DNA from: Bradyrhizobium sp. dw_78
Lineage (GTDB): Bacteria; Pseudomonadota; Alphaproteobacteria; Rhizobiales; Xanthobacteraceae
Reading direction: 5' to 3'
DNA: 64,000 bases
Assembly: GCF_018449525.1 (NCBI RefSeq)
Contig: NZ_JAAVUS010000005.1
Coordinates: 338,001 to 402,000, forward strand
This document shows positions 16,737-25,763 of this stretch, piece by piece; the first letter of the stretch is position 1, and each line of letters opens with the position of its first letter. Under the pieces are notes generated by a model. That model did no database searches and had not been told where the DNA came from. It worked only from the letters and a program-made list of their open reading frames with translations. Made by a program: the position numbers and the translations under genes.

Positions 16737-17183
16737 TCACCGCCGCGCTTTGAAAAATTCGCGCAGCAGCGTGGCGGCCGCGCTTTCGCCGACCGCCGAA
16801 TAGATTTCTGGCACGTGGTGGCAGGTGGGCGAGGCGAAGAACCGCACGCCGGAATCGACCGCTCCGCCCTTGGGGTCCGCCGCGCCGTAATAGAGCCTGC
16901 GGATTCGCGCGAACGAGATCGCGGCGGTACACATGGTGCAAGGCTCCAGCGTGACGTAGAGGTCGCAATCGGTCAGCCGCTCGCTGCCAATGATCCCAGC
17001 GGCCTGCCGGATCGCGAGAATTTCGGCATGCGCGGTCGGGTCGCGGTCGGTCAAAGTGCGGTTCCCGGCGGTCGCGATCACCTCGTTGCCGCGCGCGATG
17101 ACGCATCCGACCGGCACTTCGCCGGCTTTTCCGGCCTTTTCGGCCGTTTTCAGCGCCAGATCCATCAAAGATGCTGCAGTCAT
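16737..17183 (-). CDS. tadA: tRNA-specific adenosine deaminase TadA
   Basis: TadA deaminates A34 to inosine in tRNA-Arg(ACG). The 148-residue protein has the zinc/catalytic motif HAE (52-54) and the PCTMC motif (81-85), plus GEVPVGCVI and NRTLTDRDPTAHAE typical of TadA rather than cytosine deaminases. The start is the ATG complementary to 17181-17183; an in-frame upstream extension to 17282 runs into repeat-like sequence and is unlikely. It is divergent from the pseudouridine synthase gene. Confidence 0.94.
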   Translation of the reverse strand: MTAASLMDLALKTAEKAGKAGEVPVGCVIARGNEVIATAGNRTLTDRDPTAHAEILAIRQAAGIIGSERLTDCDLYVTLEPCTMCTAAISFARIRRLYYGAADPKGGAVDSGVRFFASPTCHHVPEIYSAVGESAAATLLREFFKARR

Positions 17184-17224
17184 GTCTCGTATTACCCGGA
17201 TAACTCTGCTACTAAGCTGCCCTT

Positions 17225-17275
17225 CAGCAAAAGTGGATACCGGTTTTGCGTGAGTATGCGGCTCAAAACAACGAG
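17225..17275 (+). repeat. fragment of a family A repeat
   Basis: AAAGTGGATACCGGTTTTGC followed by GGCTCAAAACAACGAG resembles the central part of the family A repeat. It lies between the divergent tadA and pseudouridine synthase genes. Confidence 0.55.
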
Positions 17276-17320
17276 TGCGCATCCATTGTTATTTGCCCTG
17301 CACCCTTAGTGAGACCCTTC

Positions 17321-19540
17321 ATGCCCCGCGATAACGACAAAGACAACGCTTCCTCGCGCGGCCGGCGTGATCGGCCTTCGGGCGGCAAGGGCCGTTCCGG
17401 CGCCGCACGGGGCCCGGAGAAGAAATTCGCCAAGCGCGGCTTTGTAAAACGGGATGGCGACCAGCGCGACGGTGAGCGCCGCCCTTATGCCGGTAAAGCC
17501 GACGGCGCGAAATCGTATGGCAAGAAGCCCTATTCGGGTTCCGGAAAGCCCTATGCCGGCAAGCGGGAAGGTTCGCCGCCGCGTCGGGACGAGGGCGATG
17601 CGCCGCGCCGCTACGACCGGGACGCGCCACGGCGCCATGAGGGTGACGCGCCGCGTCCTGCCCGTTTCAACAGGGACGACCGCCCGCGCGGCGATCGGCC
17701 CTTTGCCGATCGTCCTTCCCGTGGCGATGGCGAGAAGCGTCCGTACACCCCGCGCGGCGATCGTCCGAGCCATCATCGTGACGATCGCGCGCCGCGCGGC
17801 GAGGGGCGCCCGGCGGCGCGCTTCTCCGAGCGGAAATTCGGCGACAAGAAGCCCTACGCGTCGCGTGACGGCGGTGGCGAGAAGCGGCCCTATACGCCGC
17901 GCGGCGAAGGTTTTCGCAAGGACGGCGACCGTCCCCGTGGCGATCGGCCGGACAGGAAGTTCGACGGCGACAGGAAATTCTCCCGCGGCGCTCCGGATCG
18001 CGGACCGCGCAAGGAATTTGGCGACCGTGATCGCAAGCGCGACACGGGGGATCGCGGCGATTCAAAGCCGTGGCAGAAACGCGATGCCAGTTCGCCCGAC
18101 CATGTCGGACGCAATTCCCCCCCGTCCCGCGATGGCGCGCGGAGTTTCGACAAGCCGAAGTTCGACAGGCCGCGCTTTGACAAACCCCGTTACGACAAAC
18201 CGCGGGACGACCGCGGCGGCGAGGAACGTCCGCGGTTTTCGCGCCCGCGCGGCGATCGTCCGGAAGGTGACCGCCCGTTTCGCGAACGGCCCAAATTCGA
18301 TCGATCCGGTGACGATCGTCCGAAGTTCGACCGGCCCCGCCGCGACAACGACTCCGGAAGAACCGAAGGCCGCAGGGATTGGCAGGAACATCCGCGCAGC
18401 GATCGCGGTGCTGATCGGCCGCGCCGCGACAATGAGGATGACAGCAGGATCTTCGCCAAGCGCCCGGCCTTTGGCGGCCGCGGCGCCTATCGCGAGCGTG
18501 CGCCCGAGGAGCGCCGCCCGGCGCGGGCGCCGCGCGAAAAGAAATCCGGCGAGCGCATCGCCAAGGTGGTGTCGCGGGCAGGCTTAGCCTCGCGCCGCGA
18601 TGCCGAGGAATGGATCGTGCAGGGCCGCGTCTGCGTCAATGGCCGCGTGATCAATTCGCCGGCGCTCGATGTCACCGTCAACGACGTCGTCACCGTGGAT
18701 GGCAAGCCGTTGCCGCCGCGCGAGCGCACGCGGCTGTTTCTGTATCACAAGCCGCGCGGCCTGATGACGACCCACGCCGATCCGGAAGGGCGGCCGACGG
18801 TGTTCGACAATCTGCCGGAGGGCCTGCCGCGGCTGATCAGTATCGGCCGGCTCGATTTCAATACCGAGGGCCTGCTGCTGTTGACCAATGACGGCGGCCT
18901 GGCGCGTGCGCTCGAACTGCCCGACACTGGCTGGCTCCGGCGCTATCGCGTCCGCGCCCATGGCGAGGTCACGCAGGCCCAGCTCGACGAACTGAAGAGA
19001 GGCATCGAGGTCGACGGCGTCAAATATGGTTCGATCGATGCGACGCTGGAACGCGACCAGGGCGCCAATGTCTGGCTGGTATTTGCGATCCGCGAAGGCA
19101 AGAACCGCGAGGTGCGCAACGTGATGGCGCATCTTGGCCTCGAAGTGAACCGGCTGATCCGGGTGTCCTACGGCCCGTTCCAACTGGCCGAACTCGCCGA
19201 AGGGCAGGTCGATGAGGTCAGGACTCGGGTGTTGCGCGACCAGCTGGGCGAGAAGATCGCCGCGCTGGCGGGAGCTGATTTCAACCGGCCGATGCCGGGT
19301 GAGCCCGATGCAAAGACCGACGACGATGCGGCCGAGGCGCCGCACGGCAAGAAGCCGTTCAAGCCAGCCGGCAAGAGTGCGCTGATCGCCGACCGCAAGG
19401 GCCGCCGCGTGCTGGTGCAGCGCACCGGCAGCGAGGAAGCGCGCGCCCGCAATGAAGCCGAGGCCAATGGCTACGGCCCGCCGCGTCGTCCGCAGCGCGG
19501 CTATCACGGCAAGCGCGATCTGAGGCCGCGGGACGAGTAA
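17321..19540 (+). CDS. RsuA/RluB-family pseudouridine synthase with long disordered N-terminus
   Basis: This 739-residue protein has an S4 RNA-binding domain (about 407-455: ERIAKVVSRAGLASRRDAEE) and the RsuA/RluB catalytic domain with GRLDFNTEGLLLLTNDGG, whose catalytic Asp is residue 512. RluB-type enzymes make pseudouridine near position 2605 of 23S rRNA. About 400 N-terminal residues are low complexity, dominated by Arg, Asp, Gly, Lys and Pro with repeated units such as RPKFDRP, PRRDN and GDRP; a second basic tail follows the catalytic domain. ATG 17321 is the first methionine that gives this composition. The tails are probably RNA-binding and disordered. Confidence 0.9.
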   Translation: MPRDNDKDNASSRGRRDRPSGGKGRSGAARGPEKKFAKRGFVKRDGDQRDGERRPYAGKADGAKSYGKKPYSGSGKPYAGKREGSPPRRDEGDAPRRYDRDAPRRHEGDAPRPARFNRDDRPRGDRPFADRPSRGDGEKRPYTPRGDRPSHHRDDRAPRGEGRPAARFSERKFGDKKPYASRDGGGEKRPYTPRGEGFRKDGDRPRGDRPDRKFDGDRKFSRGAPDRGPRKEFGDRDRKRDTGDRGDSKPWQKRDASSPDHVGRNSPPSRDGARSFDKPKFDRPRFDKPRYDKPRDDRGGEERPRFSRPRGDRPEGDRPFRERPKFDRSGDDRPKFDRPRRDNDSGRTEGRRDWQEHPRSDRGADRPRRDNEDDSRIFAKRPAFGGRGAYRERAPEERRPARAPREKKSGERIAKVVSRAGLASRRDAEEWIVQGRVCVNGRVINSPALDVTVNDVVTVDGKPLPPRERTRLFLYHKPRGLMTTHADPEGRPTVFDNLPEGLPRLISIGRLDFNTEGLLLLTNDGGLARALELPDTGWLRRYRVRAHGEVTQAQLDELKRGIEVDGVKYGSIDATLERDQGANVWLVFAIREGKNREVRNVMAHLGLEVNRLIRVSYGPFQLAELAEGQVDEVRTRVLRDQLGEKIAALAGADFNRPMPGEPDAKTDDDAAEAPHGKKPFKPAGKSALIADRKGRRVLVQRTGSEEARARNEAEANGYGPPRRPQRGYHGKRDLRPRDE

Positions 19541-19589
19541 GAGTCCTCTCATGGCTTTTGGGTTGAACCTCGCCTTGAGTTCGGTTTCA

Positions 19590-19607
19590 CCTCTCCCATG
19601 GGAGAGG
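19590..19607. repeat. perfect 18-bp palindrome, family E hairpin
   Basis: CCTCTCCCATGGGAGAGG is a perfect palindrome between the pseudouridine synthase and rsmD. Related CCTCTCCC/GGGAGAGG hairpins occur near 8980, 10525, 22779, 34611, 50045 and 63369. It could act as a weak transcript-end hairpin, but it is not followed by a T run. Confidence 0.7.
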
Positions 19608-19660
19608 GGGTCTACTGCCGTTGCGGCAACGTCTCGCTCACCCCGGCAAGGGATGTAGCC

Positions 19661-20218
19661 ATGCGCGTCGTTGGCGGACGATTGAAAGGCCGAAATCTGG
19701 CATCGCCGTCGTCGCGCGACATCCGTCCGACCGCGGACCGCTTGCGCGAGTCGGTGTTCAACATCCTGATCCACGCCTATGGCGATCCGATCGGGGATGC
19801 GCGGGTGCTCGACCTGTTCGCCGGTACCGGCGCGCTCGGGATCGAAGCGGTTTCGCGCGGCGCGAAATTCACGCTGTTCGTCGATAATGGCGCCGAAGCC
19901 CGTGCGCTGTTGCGCAACAATGTCGAAACGTTGGGCCTTGGCGGCGTGACCAAGATCTACCGCCGCGACGCCACCGATCTCGGACCGGCGCACCCGGTCG
20001 AGCCGTTCTCGCTGGCGTTTCTCGATCCGCCCTACCGCATGAAGCTGGCCGAGAAGGCGCTCGCCTCGCTGCGCGGTGGCGGCTGGCTGACGCCGGGCGC
20101 GCTGCTGGTCGTCGAGGAAGCCAAGGCGGCCGCGTTCGCCGCGCCGGAAGGTTTTGAGGAATTGGAGCGGCGCGCCTATGACGACACCGAGTTCGTGTTT
20201 TTGCGGGCCAGTATGTAA
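19661..20218 (+). CDS. rsmD: 16S rRNA (guanine-966-N2)-methyltransferase RsmD
   Basis: RsmD makes m2G966 in 16S rRNA during 30S assembly. The 185-residue protein begins MRVVGGRLKGR, as family members do, and has RPTADRLRESVFNIL, the SAM-binding DLFAGTGALG (51-60) and the catalytic DPPY (122-125). The ATG at 19661 is preceded by AAGGGA. The gene follows the pseudouridine synthase in the same direction, so two rRNA-modifying enzymes are adjacent. Confidence 0.95.
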   Translation: MRVVGGRLKGRNLASPSSRDIRPTADRLRESVFNILIHAYGDPIGDARVLDLFAGTGALGIEAVSRGAKFTLFVDNGAEARALLRNNVETLGLGGVTKIYRRDATDLGPAHPVEPFSLAFLDPPYRMKLAEKALASLRGGGWLTPGALLVVEEAKAAAFAAPEGFEELERRAYDDTEFVFLRASM

Positions 20219-20243
20219 TTCGTGGCAATCCATTGGTACGTCC

Positions 20244-20322
20244 GTCATTCCGGGGCGATGCGAAGCATCGAACCCGGAATCTCGAGATTCCGGATCGCCG
20301 CTTCGCGCCGTCCGGAATGACG
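20244..20322. repeat. REP-like palindromic repeat, family B
   Basis: GTCATTCCGGGGCGATGCG at the left and CGTCCGGAATGACG at the right, with the inner palindrome GAATCTCGAGATTC. It lies between the convergent rsmD and mutL genes. Confidence 0.88.
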
Positions 20323-20353
20323 GATATACCAATCGCTATAGGCTCATCTCGCC

Positions 20354-22174
20354 CTACCTTCGCCCGAACAGCTTCTCGATATCCGAAAGCTTCAGCTCCA
20401 CATAGGTCGGGCGACCGTGATTGCACTGGCCGGAATTCGGCGTGTCTTCCATTTCGCGCAGCAGCGCGTTCATCTCTTCCGGCTTGAGGCGGCGGCCGGC
20501 GCGCACCGAGCCGTGGCAGGCCATGGTGGCCGCGACATGCATCAGCCGGCGTTCCAGCGGCAGCGCCTCGTCCCATTCCGCCATGTGTTCGGCAAGATCG
20601 CGCAACAGCGACGCCGCGTCGGCCTTGCCGAGCAGTGACGGTGTCTCACGCACCGCGACGGCGCCGGGGCCGAAGGATTCCACCGCGAGCCCGAACGAAG
20701 CCAATTCGTCGGCGCGTGCCATGATCTTCTCCACGGTGGATTCGTCCAGTTCGACGATCTCCGGGATCAGGAGGATCTGCCGCTGTACGCCGTTCCTCGA
20801 CAGCGAAGCCTTGAGCCTCTCATAGACGATGCGCTCATGGGCGGCGTGCTGGTCCACCACCACAAGGCCGTCGCGGGTCTGCGACACGATATAGGTTTCG
20901 TGGATCTGGGTCCGCGCCGCGCCCAGCGGACGGTCGAGCAGATCGGCGGACGGCGCCTGCTCGAACCGCACATCGGCCGTGGGCGTGCCGACATCGAACG
21001 CGGCCTGTCCCGGCTCGGCGAAAGCGGTTGCTGCCTCGAAAGACGGCCGTGACGCGGCGGGCGAAAATCCCTGAGAGAAAGCCGGCGAGCTGCGCCAGTC
21101 CCAATTGGCGGGGCGTGGCGCGAAGGAGGGACGGAATGACGTGATCGCCGCGCCATCGACGTTGGCCGCGGTGCGCCGGCCCTCGCGCGCAAGACCCTCC
21201 TTCAGCGCATGCACGATCAGGGCGCGGACCAGGCCCGCGTTGCGGAATCGTACCTCGGTCTTGGCCGGATGCACATTGGCGTCGACCTCCTGCGGATCGA
21301 GCGTCACGAACAGCGCCACCACCGGATGGCGGTCGCGCGGCAAATAGTCGGAATAGGCCGCGCGCACCGCGCCCAGGATCAGCTTGTCGCGCACCGGGCG
21401 GCCGTTGACGAACAGATATTGCCCGAGCGCATTGGCGCGGGTCAGCGACGGGGCCGCGGCAAAGCCTTCGACCACCACGCTCTCGCGTTCGGCGCGCACC
21501 TCGATCGCGCTGGAACGGAAATCCGCGCCCAGGATATCGCCGAGCCGCGTCAGCCGGCCGGGCGCGCCGGGGAGTGCGGCGGCCCAGGTCACGGGCGCAC
21601 GTTCCTCGCCAGCTAGGGTGAAGGCAATATCGGGGCGCGCCATCGCCAGCCGCCGCACCACCTCACGGATCGCCTCGGCTTCGGTGCGGTCGGTCTTGAG
21701 GAATTTCAACCGCGCCGGCGTCGCGAAAAAAAGATCGCCGACCTCGACCCGGGTGCCGTGCGACAGCGCCGCCGGCATGATCGCCGATTTCACGCCGCCC
21801 TCGACCGAGAGCGACCAGGCATGCGGCTCGCTGCCATGGCGGGTGGTGATGCCGAGTTTCGCCACCGCGCCGATCGACGGCAGCGCCTCGCCGCGGAACC
21901 CGAGCGTGCGGATCCGCAGCAGGTCCTCGTCGTCGAGTTTCGAAGTGGCGTGGCGATCCACCGCCAGCGCCAGATCGTCATAGGTCATGCCGCTGCCGTC
22001 GTCAGTGATGCCGATCCGTCGCCTGCCGCCGCCATCGGTGAAGATATCGATCCGGCTGGCGCCGGCGTCGATGGCGTTTTCGACCAGTTCCTTGACCACG
22101 CTCGCGGGACGTTCGACCACTTCGCCGGCGGCGATGCGGTTGACGATCTGTTCGGGAAGCTGGCGGACGGGCAT
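20354..22174 (-). CDS. mutL: DNA mismatch repair protein MutL (endonuclease type)
   Basis: MutL couples mismatch recognition by MutS to strand removal. The 606-residue protein has the N-terminal GHKL ATPase motifs (ELVENAIDAGASRIDI, DDGSGM, TLGFRGEALPSI, HGTRVEVGDLFFATPAR). The C-terminal domain carries DQHAAHERIVYE (about 437-449), the metal-binding endonuclease motif DQHA-x2-E-x4-E, so this MutL should nick DNA itself, consistent with the usual lack of MutH in alphaproteobacteria. The start MPVRQLPEQIVNRIAAGEV is the family norm; nine in-frame codons upstream are unlikely to be used. Confidence 0.97.
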   Translation of the reverse strand: MPVRQLPEQIVNRIAAGEVVERPASVVKELVENAIDAGASRIDIFTDGGGRRRIGITDDGSGMTYDDLALAVDRHATSKLDDEDLLRIRTLGFRGEALPSIGAVAKLGITTRHGSEPHAWSLSVEGGVKSAIMPAALSHGTRVEVGDLFFATPARLKFLKTDRTEAEAIREVVRRLAMARPDIAFTLAGEERAPVTWAAALPGAPGRLTRLGDILGADFRSSAIEVRAERESVVVEGFAAAPSLTRANALGQYLFVNGRPVRDKLILGAVRAAYSDYLPRDRHPVVALFVTLDPQEVDANVHPAKTEVRFRNAGLVRALIVHALKEGLAREGRRTAANVDGAAITSFRPSFAPRPANWDWRSSPAFSQGFSPAASRPSFEAATAFAEPGQAAFDVGTPTADVRFEQAPSADLLDRPLGAARTQIHETYIVSQTRDGLVVVDQHAAHERIVYERLKASLSRNGVQRQILLIPEIVELDESTVEKIMARADELASFGLAVESFGPGAVAVRETPSLLGKADAASLLRDLAEHMAEWDEALPLERRLMHVAATMACHGSVRAGRRLKPEEMNALLREMEDTPNSGQCNHGRPTYVELKLSDIEKLFGRR

Positions 22175-22273
22175 CGGCGACTCGCGGAAATGAGCCTTCA
22201 ATCTAGAGATTTTTGCCGTGGGAGGGGAGGCCGCGGGCGCAACGCCGAAAGACGCTCCCCGTTGTTCACGGCC

Positions 22274-22693
22274 CTAATCATCGAAGCTGCGCGAGCCGCG
22301 GTTGGCCTTGATGTCGCCGCGGCGTTTCTTGCCTTCGAGCCGGCGCTTTTTCGAGCCCAGCGTCGGCCGTGTGGCGCGGCGCGGCGTCGGGCGCACCAAT
22401 GCCTCGCGCAGCAACTCCGTCAACCGGTCAATGGCATCGGCGCGGTTGCGCTCCTGGGTCCGGAAGCGCTGCGCATGGATCACGATCACGCCATCCTTGG
22501 TCATGCGCTGGCCCGCCAACCGCTCTAGCCGCGCCGCGACATCGTCGGCCAGCGCGACCCGGCGCGTGTCGAAGCGCAATTGCGCCGCGGTCGAGAGCTT
22601 GTTGACGTTCTGGCCGCCCGGACCCGAGGCGCGCACGAACGAGATCTCGATGTCGTCGTCGTCGATGATAAGATTGCGGGAAATCCGCAGCAT
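22274..22693 (-). CDS. arfB: alternative ribosome-rescue factor ArfB (peptidyl-tRNA hydrolase)
   Basis: ArfB releases peptides from ribosomes stalled at mRNA ends. The protein is about 139 residues with the class I release-factor loop SGPGGQNVNK (GGQ at 26-28) and the basic C-terminal tail (TLGSKKRRLEGKKRRGDIK) that enters the empty mRNA channel. The ATG complementary to 22691-22693 has GGTGG upstream; a GTG nine bases earlier is less favoured. It lies upstream of mutL on the same strand. Confidence 0.94.
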   Translation of the reverse strand: MLRISRNLIIDDDDIEISFVRASGPGGQNVNKLSTAAQLRFDTRRVALADDVAARLERLAGQRMTKDGVIVIHAQRFRTQERNRADAIDRLTELLREALVRPTPRRATRPTLGSKKRRLEGKKRRGDIKANRGSRSFDD

Positions 22694-22778
22694 GGCGTCC
22701 ACCGGGGCATTCGTCAGGAATCGGCGAGCTCAAGATAGCGGTTTTATGCTGAAGTTGCTTCGCCGCGCTCCATCCGTT

Positions 22779-22802
22779 CCTCTCCCGCAGGCGGGGGAGA
22801 GG
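22779..22802. repeat. family E hairpin
   Basis: CCTCTCCCGC and GCGGGGGAGAGG arms with a short loop, in the 170-bp gap between arfB and the M16 peptidase genes. No T run follows, so terminator function is doubtful. Confidence 0.6.
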
Positions 22803-22865
22803 GCAGAGCGTGCCGCGGGGCGGCTGCTTAGCTTGGCTGCCCGCAGGAGAAAATCAATTCACCCT

Positions 22866-24245
22866 TCAGTTCGCCTTGGGCGGCGGCGGCGTCATGGCCG
22901 CGGGCTCGGCGGTGGCCTGCGGGGCGCGGCCGACGACCACGGTGAGCAGGCCCTGCCCCCACAGCCGCCTGGCCGCGGCCTTGGCGTCGTCGAGCGTCAC
23001 GGCGTCGACGATGGCGTTGCGCTTCTCGATATAGTCGATCGGCATGCCGTCGAGCTGATATTGCAGCATCGCCGAGGCCAGCTTGGAGGACGTGTCCAGC
23101 GCCAGCATCTGCGAGCCCTTCAGGTAGGATTTGGCCTCGTCCAGTTCCTTCTGGGTCGGGCCTTCCTCGGCGATGCGGCGGACTTCCTGGTTGATGGCTT
23201 CCACCGTATCGCCGGCGCGGTCGGCGCGCGTTCCGGTGTTGCCGACGAAGATCGCGGAGTGTTCCATCCACACCAGCGACTCGTAGACCGAATAGGCAAG
23301 GCCGCGCTTCTCGCGGACCTCGTGGTAGAGCCGCGACGACAAACCGCCGCCGCCGAGAATGTGATTGACGATATAGGCCGCCATGAAATCCGGATCGTGG
23401 CGGCGGATGCCGGGGCCGCCGAAGGTAACGACGGTCTGCGGCACGTCGAGCGGGATGAAGGCGCGCTGCGGCGGTTTGGCGGCCGCGACGTCGGGGACCG
23501 GCGTGAGCTGCGCCTTGGCCGGCAGGCTGCCGAAGGTGCGGTCCAGCAATTGGCCAAGCTTGCCGGCGTCGATATCGCCGACGACGGCGACTTTCAGCGT
23601 ATCTTTCGCCAGCACGCGGCGGGTGTAATCCTTCAAATCGGCGATCGTGATCGACGGCACGCTTTCCAGCGTGCCGTCGGCCGGCCTCCCATAAGGGTGA
23701 TCGCCAAAGGCCATTTGCAGGAACTTGCGGCCGGCCAGGGCGCTCGGATTGGTGGTGTCGCTTTGCAGGCTTGAAATGACCTGCGAGCGAATTCGCTCGA
23801 CGTCGGCGCTGTCGAAATGCGGCGAGGTCAGCGACATCCGCAGCAGGTCGAAGGCCTCGTCGCTGGTGTCCTTCAGCATGCGCAGCGAGCCGCGGAAATA
23901 GTCCCGCGTCGCGCTGAAGCTGAGGTCGATCGCGCGGCGGTCGAGCCGCTCATGAAAGGTCTTGGAATCCAGATCTCCGGAGCCCTCGTCGAGCAAATCG
24001 GAAACCAGGCTGGCGACGCCGGTCTTGCCGGCCGGATCCTGGGTCGCGCCGCCGCCGAAGGCGTATTCCATCGCGATCACCGGCACGGTGGAGTCCTGCA
24101 CGAACCAGGCCTCGATGCCGCCGGGCGAAACCAGATGCTGGATCCTGGCCGCCGCCTGCGACGGTGTCGGCGCCAGCGGCGCCAGGGCAAGGCAGGCGCC
24201 GACCAGGAGGGCGGTGCGCCGCGTGTAAACCCGCAGATTGCTCAC
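22866..24245 (-). CDS. M16-family peptidase subunit without zinc motif, exported
   Basis: About 459 residues from a GTG start (complement 24243-24245), with GAGGAG upstream and a signal peptide (ALLVGACLALAPLAPTPSQA). It has the M16 architecture, including the C-terminal substrate-binding pair in REKRGLAYSVYESL, but the position of the zinc motif HxxEH is GVASLVSDLLDEG (about 76-88), so it cannot bind the catalytic zinc. It should be the non-catalytic partner of the M16 peptidase encoded just upstream; start and upstream stop overlap by four bases. A Lys/Ala/Pro-rich tail ends the protein. Confidence 0.92.
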   Translation of the reverse strand: MSNLRVYTRRTALLVGACLALAPLAPTPSQAAARIQHLVSPGGIEAWFVQDSTVPVIAMEYAFGGGATQDPAGKTGVASLVSDLLDEGSGDLDSKTFHERLDRRAIDLSFSATRDYFRGSLRMLKDTSDEAFDLLRMSLTSPHFDSADVERIRSQVISSLQSDTTNPSALAGRKFLQMAFGDHPYGRPADGTLESVPSITIADLKDYTRRVLAKDTLKVAVVGDIDAGKLGQLLDRTFGSLPAKAQLTPVPDVAAAKPPQRAFIPLDVPQTVVTFGGPGIRRHDPDFMAAYIVNHILGGGGLSSRLYHEVREKRGLAYSVYESLVWMEHSAIFVGNTGTRADRAGDTVEAINQEVRRIAEEGPTQKELDEAKSYLKGSQMLALDTSSKLASAMLQYQLDGMPIDYIEKRNAIVDAVTLDDAKAAARRLWGQGLLTVVVGRAPQATAEPAAMTPPPPKAN

Positions 24246-25630
24246 GAGCGCTTCTCCTCGGGTTTCGGCGCGGTATCCTTGATCAGGTAACCGGTCACTG
24301 ACCGCTTCTTGTCGAGCCATGTTTGCGCCGCCTCCCGCACCTGTTCGGCGGTGACCGCGCGAATGCGGTCCGGCCAGCTTCTGATGTCCTCGACGCTGAG
24401 GCCGGTGGTGAGCGCCGCGCCGTACCAGCGCGCCAGCGTCGCCTGATTGTCCTGGGCGTAGATCGCCGAGGCGATGAGCTGGGTCTTGACGCGTTCGAGA
24501 TCCTCAGCCGCCACGGTGTCTTTCGCGATGCCGGCGATCACGCGGTCGATCACCTGTTCGATCTGCGCGAATTCGACGCCGGGTTTCGGCGAGGCCGTGA
24601 TCGTGAATTGCGTGGCGTCGAGCGAGGTGCCCTGATAGCCGGCGCCGGCGCTGACGGCGAGCGGCTGGTCGACCACTAGCGCGCGGTAGAGATAGGAGTT
24701 GCTGCCGCCGCCCATCAACTGCGCCAGCACGTCGAGCGCGGCGCTTTCCCCGGCCGCCGCGGTGGTGGCGGACGGCACCAGATAATAGCGCATCAGCTTG
24801 GGCTGTTCGACGCGGGGATCGGCGAAGGTCACGGTGCGCGGCGCGATCGGCGGCGGCTCCTGCGGGCGGATGCGCCGCGCCGGGATCGCGGGTTGCGCCG
24901 CGACCTTGCCGAACGTCTGCTCCGCCATGACGCGGACGTCCTTGGCATCGACGTCACCCGCGATCACCAGCGTCGCGTTGTTCGGCGCGTAGAAACGCCG
25001 GTAGAACGCCAGTGCGTCTTCGCGGTTGAGTTTTTCGATTTCGTGGTGCCACCCGATCACCGGGCGGCCATAGGGATGGTTGAGATACAGCGCCGCCATC
25101 ACCTGCTCGATCAGCCGCGCCTCCGGATTGTTGGCGACCCGCATGTTGTATTCCTCGAGCACGACGTCGCGCTCGGGCAGCACGTTTTCGTCCTTCAGGA
25201 TCAGGCCGGTCATGCGGTCGGCCTCGAACTCCATCATGCTGCCGAGCTGGTCGCGCGGCACGCGCTGGAAATAGCCGGTGTAGTCGGTGGAGGTGAAGGC
25301 GTTCTCGTTGCCGCCGATCCGCAGCACGGTCTGCGAGAATTCACCGGCCGGATGCTTGCTGGTACCCTTGAACATCAGATGTTCGAGAAAATGCGCAAGG
25401 CCCGACTTGCCGGGCGTCTCGTCGGCGGAGCCGACCTTGTACCAGATCATCTGCGTGACCACCGGCGTGCGGTGATCCGGGATCACCACGACGTTGAGGC
25501 CGTTATCCAGCGTGAACGTGGCCGGAGGATCCGAAGTCACCGTGGTCTGGGCGGATGCGCCGTGGGTCAGGAATGCGAAGGCCGAGACGAGCGCGGCGCG
25601 AATGAAAACGGCGGGGCGGTATGGGCGCAT
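24242..25630 (-). CDS. M16-family zinc metallopeptidase, catalytic subunit, exported
   Basis: About 462 residues with a signal peptide (MRPYRPAVFIRAALVSAFAF, cleavage after ASAQ). The zinc motif HFLEH is at 80-84 and the downstream acidic zinc ligand lies in the ERDVVLEEYN region. It should act in the periplasm as a processing protease, probably as a heterodimer with the following zinc-less subunit, which is the common arrangement of this pair. The start is the ATG complementary to 25628-25630; 28 upstream in-frame codons do not look coding. Confidence 0.95.
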   Translation of the reverse strand: MRPYRPAVFIRAALVSAFAFLTHGASAQTTVTSDPPATFTLDNGLNVVVIPDHRTPVVTQMIWYKVGSADETPGKSGLAHFLEHLMFKGTSKHPAGEFSQTVLRIGGNENAFTSTDYTGYFQRVPRDQLGSMMEFEADRMTGLILKDENVLPERDVVLEEYNMRVANNPEARLIEQVMAALYLNHPYGRPVIGWHHEIEKLNREDALAFYRRFYAPNNATLVIAGDVDAKDVRVMAEQTFGKVAAQPAIPARRIRPQEPPPIAPRTVTFADPRVEQPKLMRYYLVPSATTAAAGESAALDVLAQLMGGGSNSYLYRALVVDQPLAVSAGAGYQGTSLDATQFTITASPKPGVEFAQIEQVIDRVIAGIAKDTVAAEDLERVKTQLIASAIYAQDNQATLARWYGAALTTGLSVEDIRSWPDRIRAVTAEQVREAAQTWLDKKRSVTGYLIKDTAPKPEEKRS

Positions 25631-25763
25631 TATGACCTGTCTGAAGGCCCGAACGGAATCATTCGGGAAAAGCCGTGACAACAGAAGCGGCGGCAATATA
25701 CGCCGACGAGGCAAGGCCGGATGTCACGAAGTCGAGTGTTGCGAAACGGGCCAGCAGGCGCGA

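Noticed and set aside
18584..20332. Long open frame (582 codons) on the minus strand across the pseudouridine synthase and rsmD
   Set aside because: It overlaps two well-supported genes and a palindromic repeat, and shows no family similarity.
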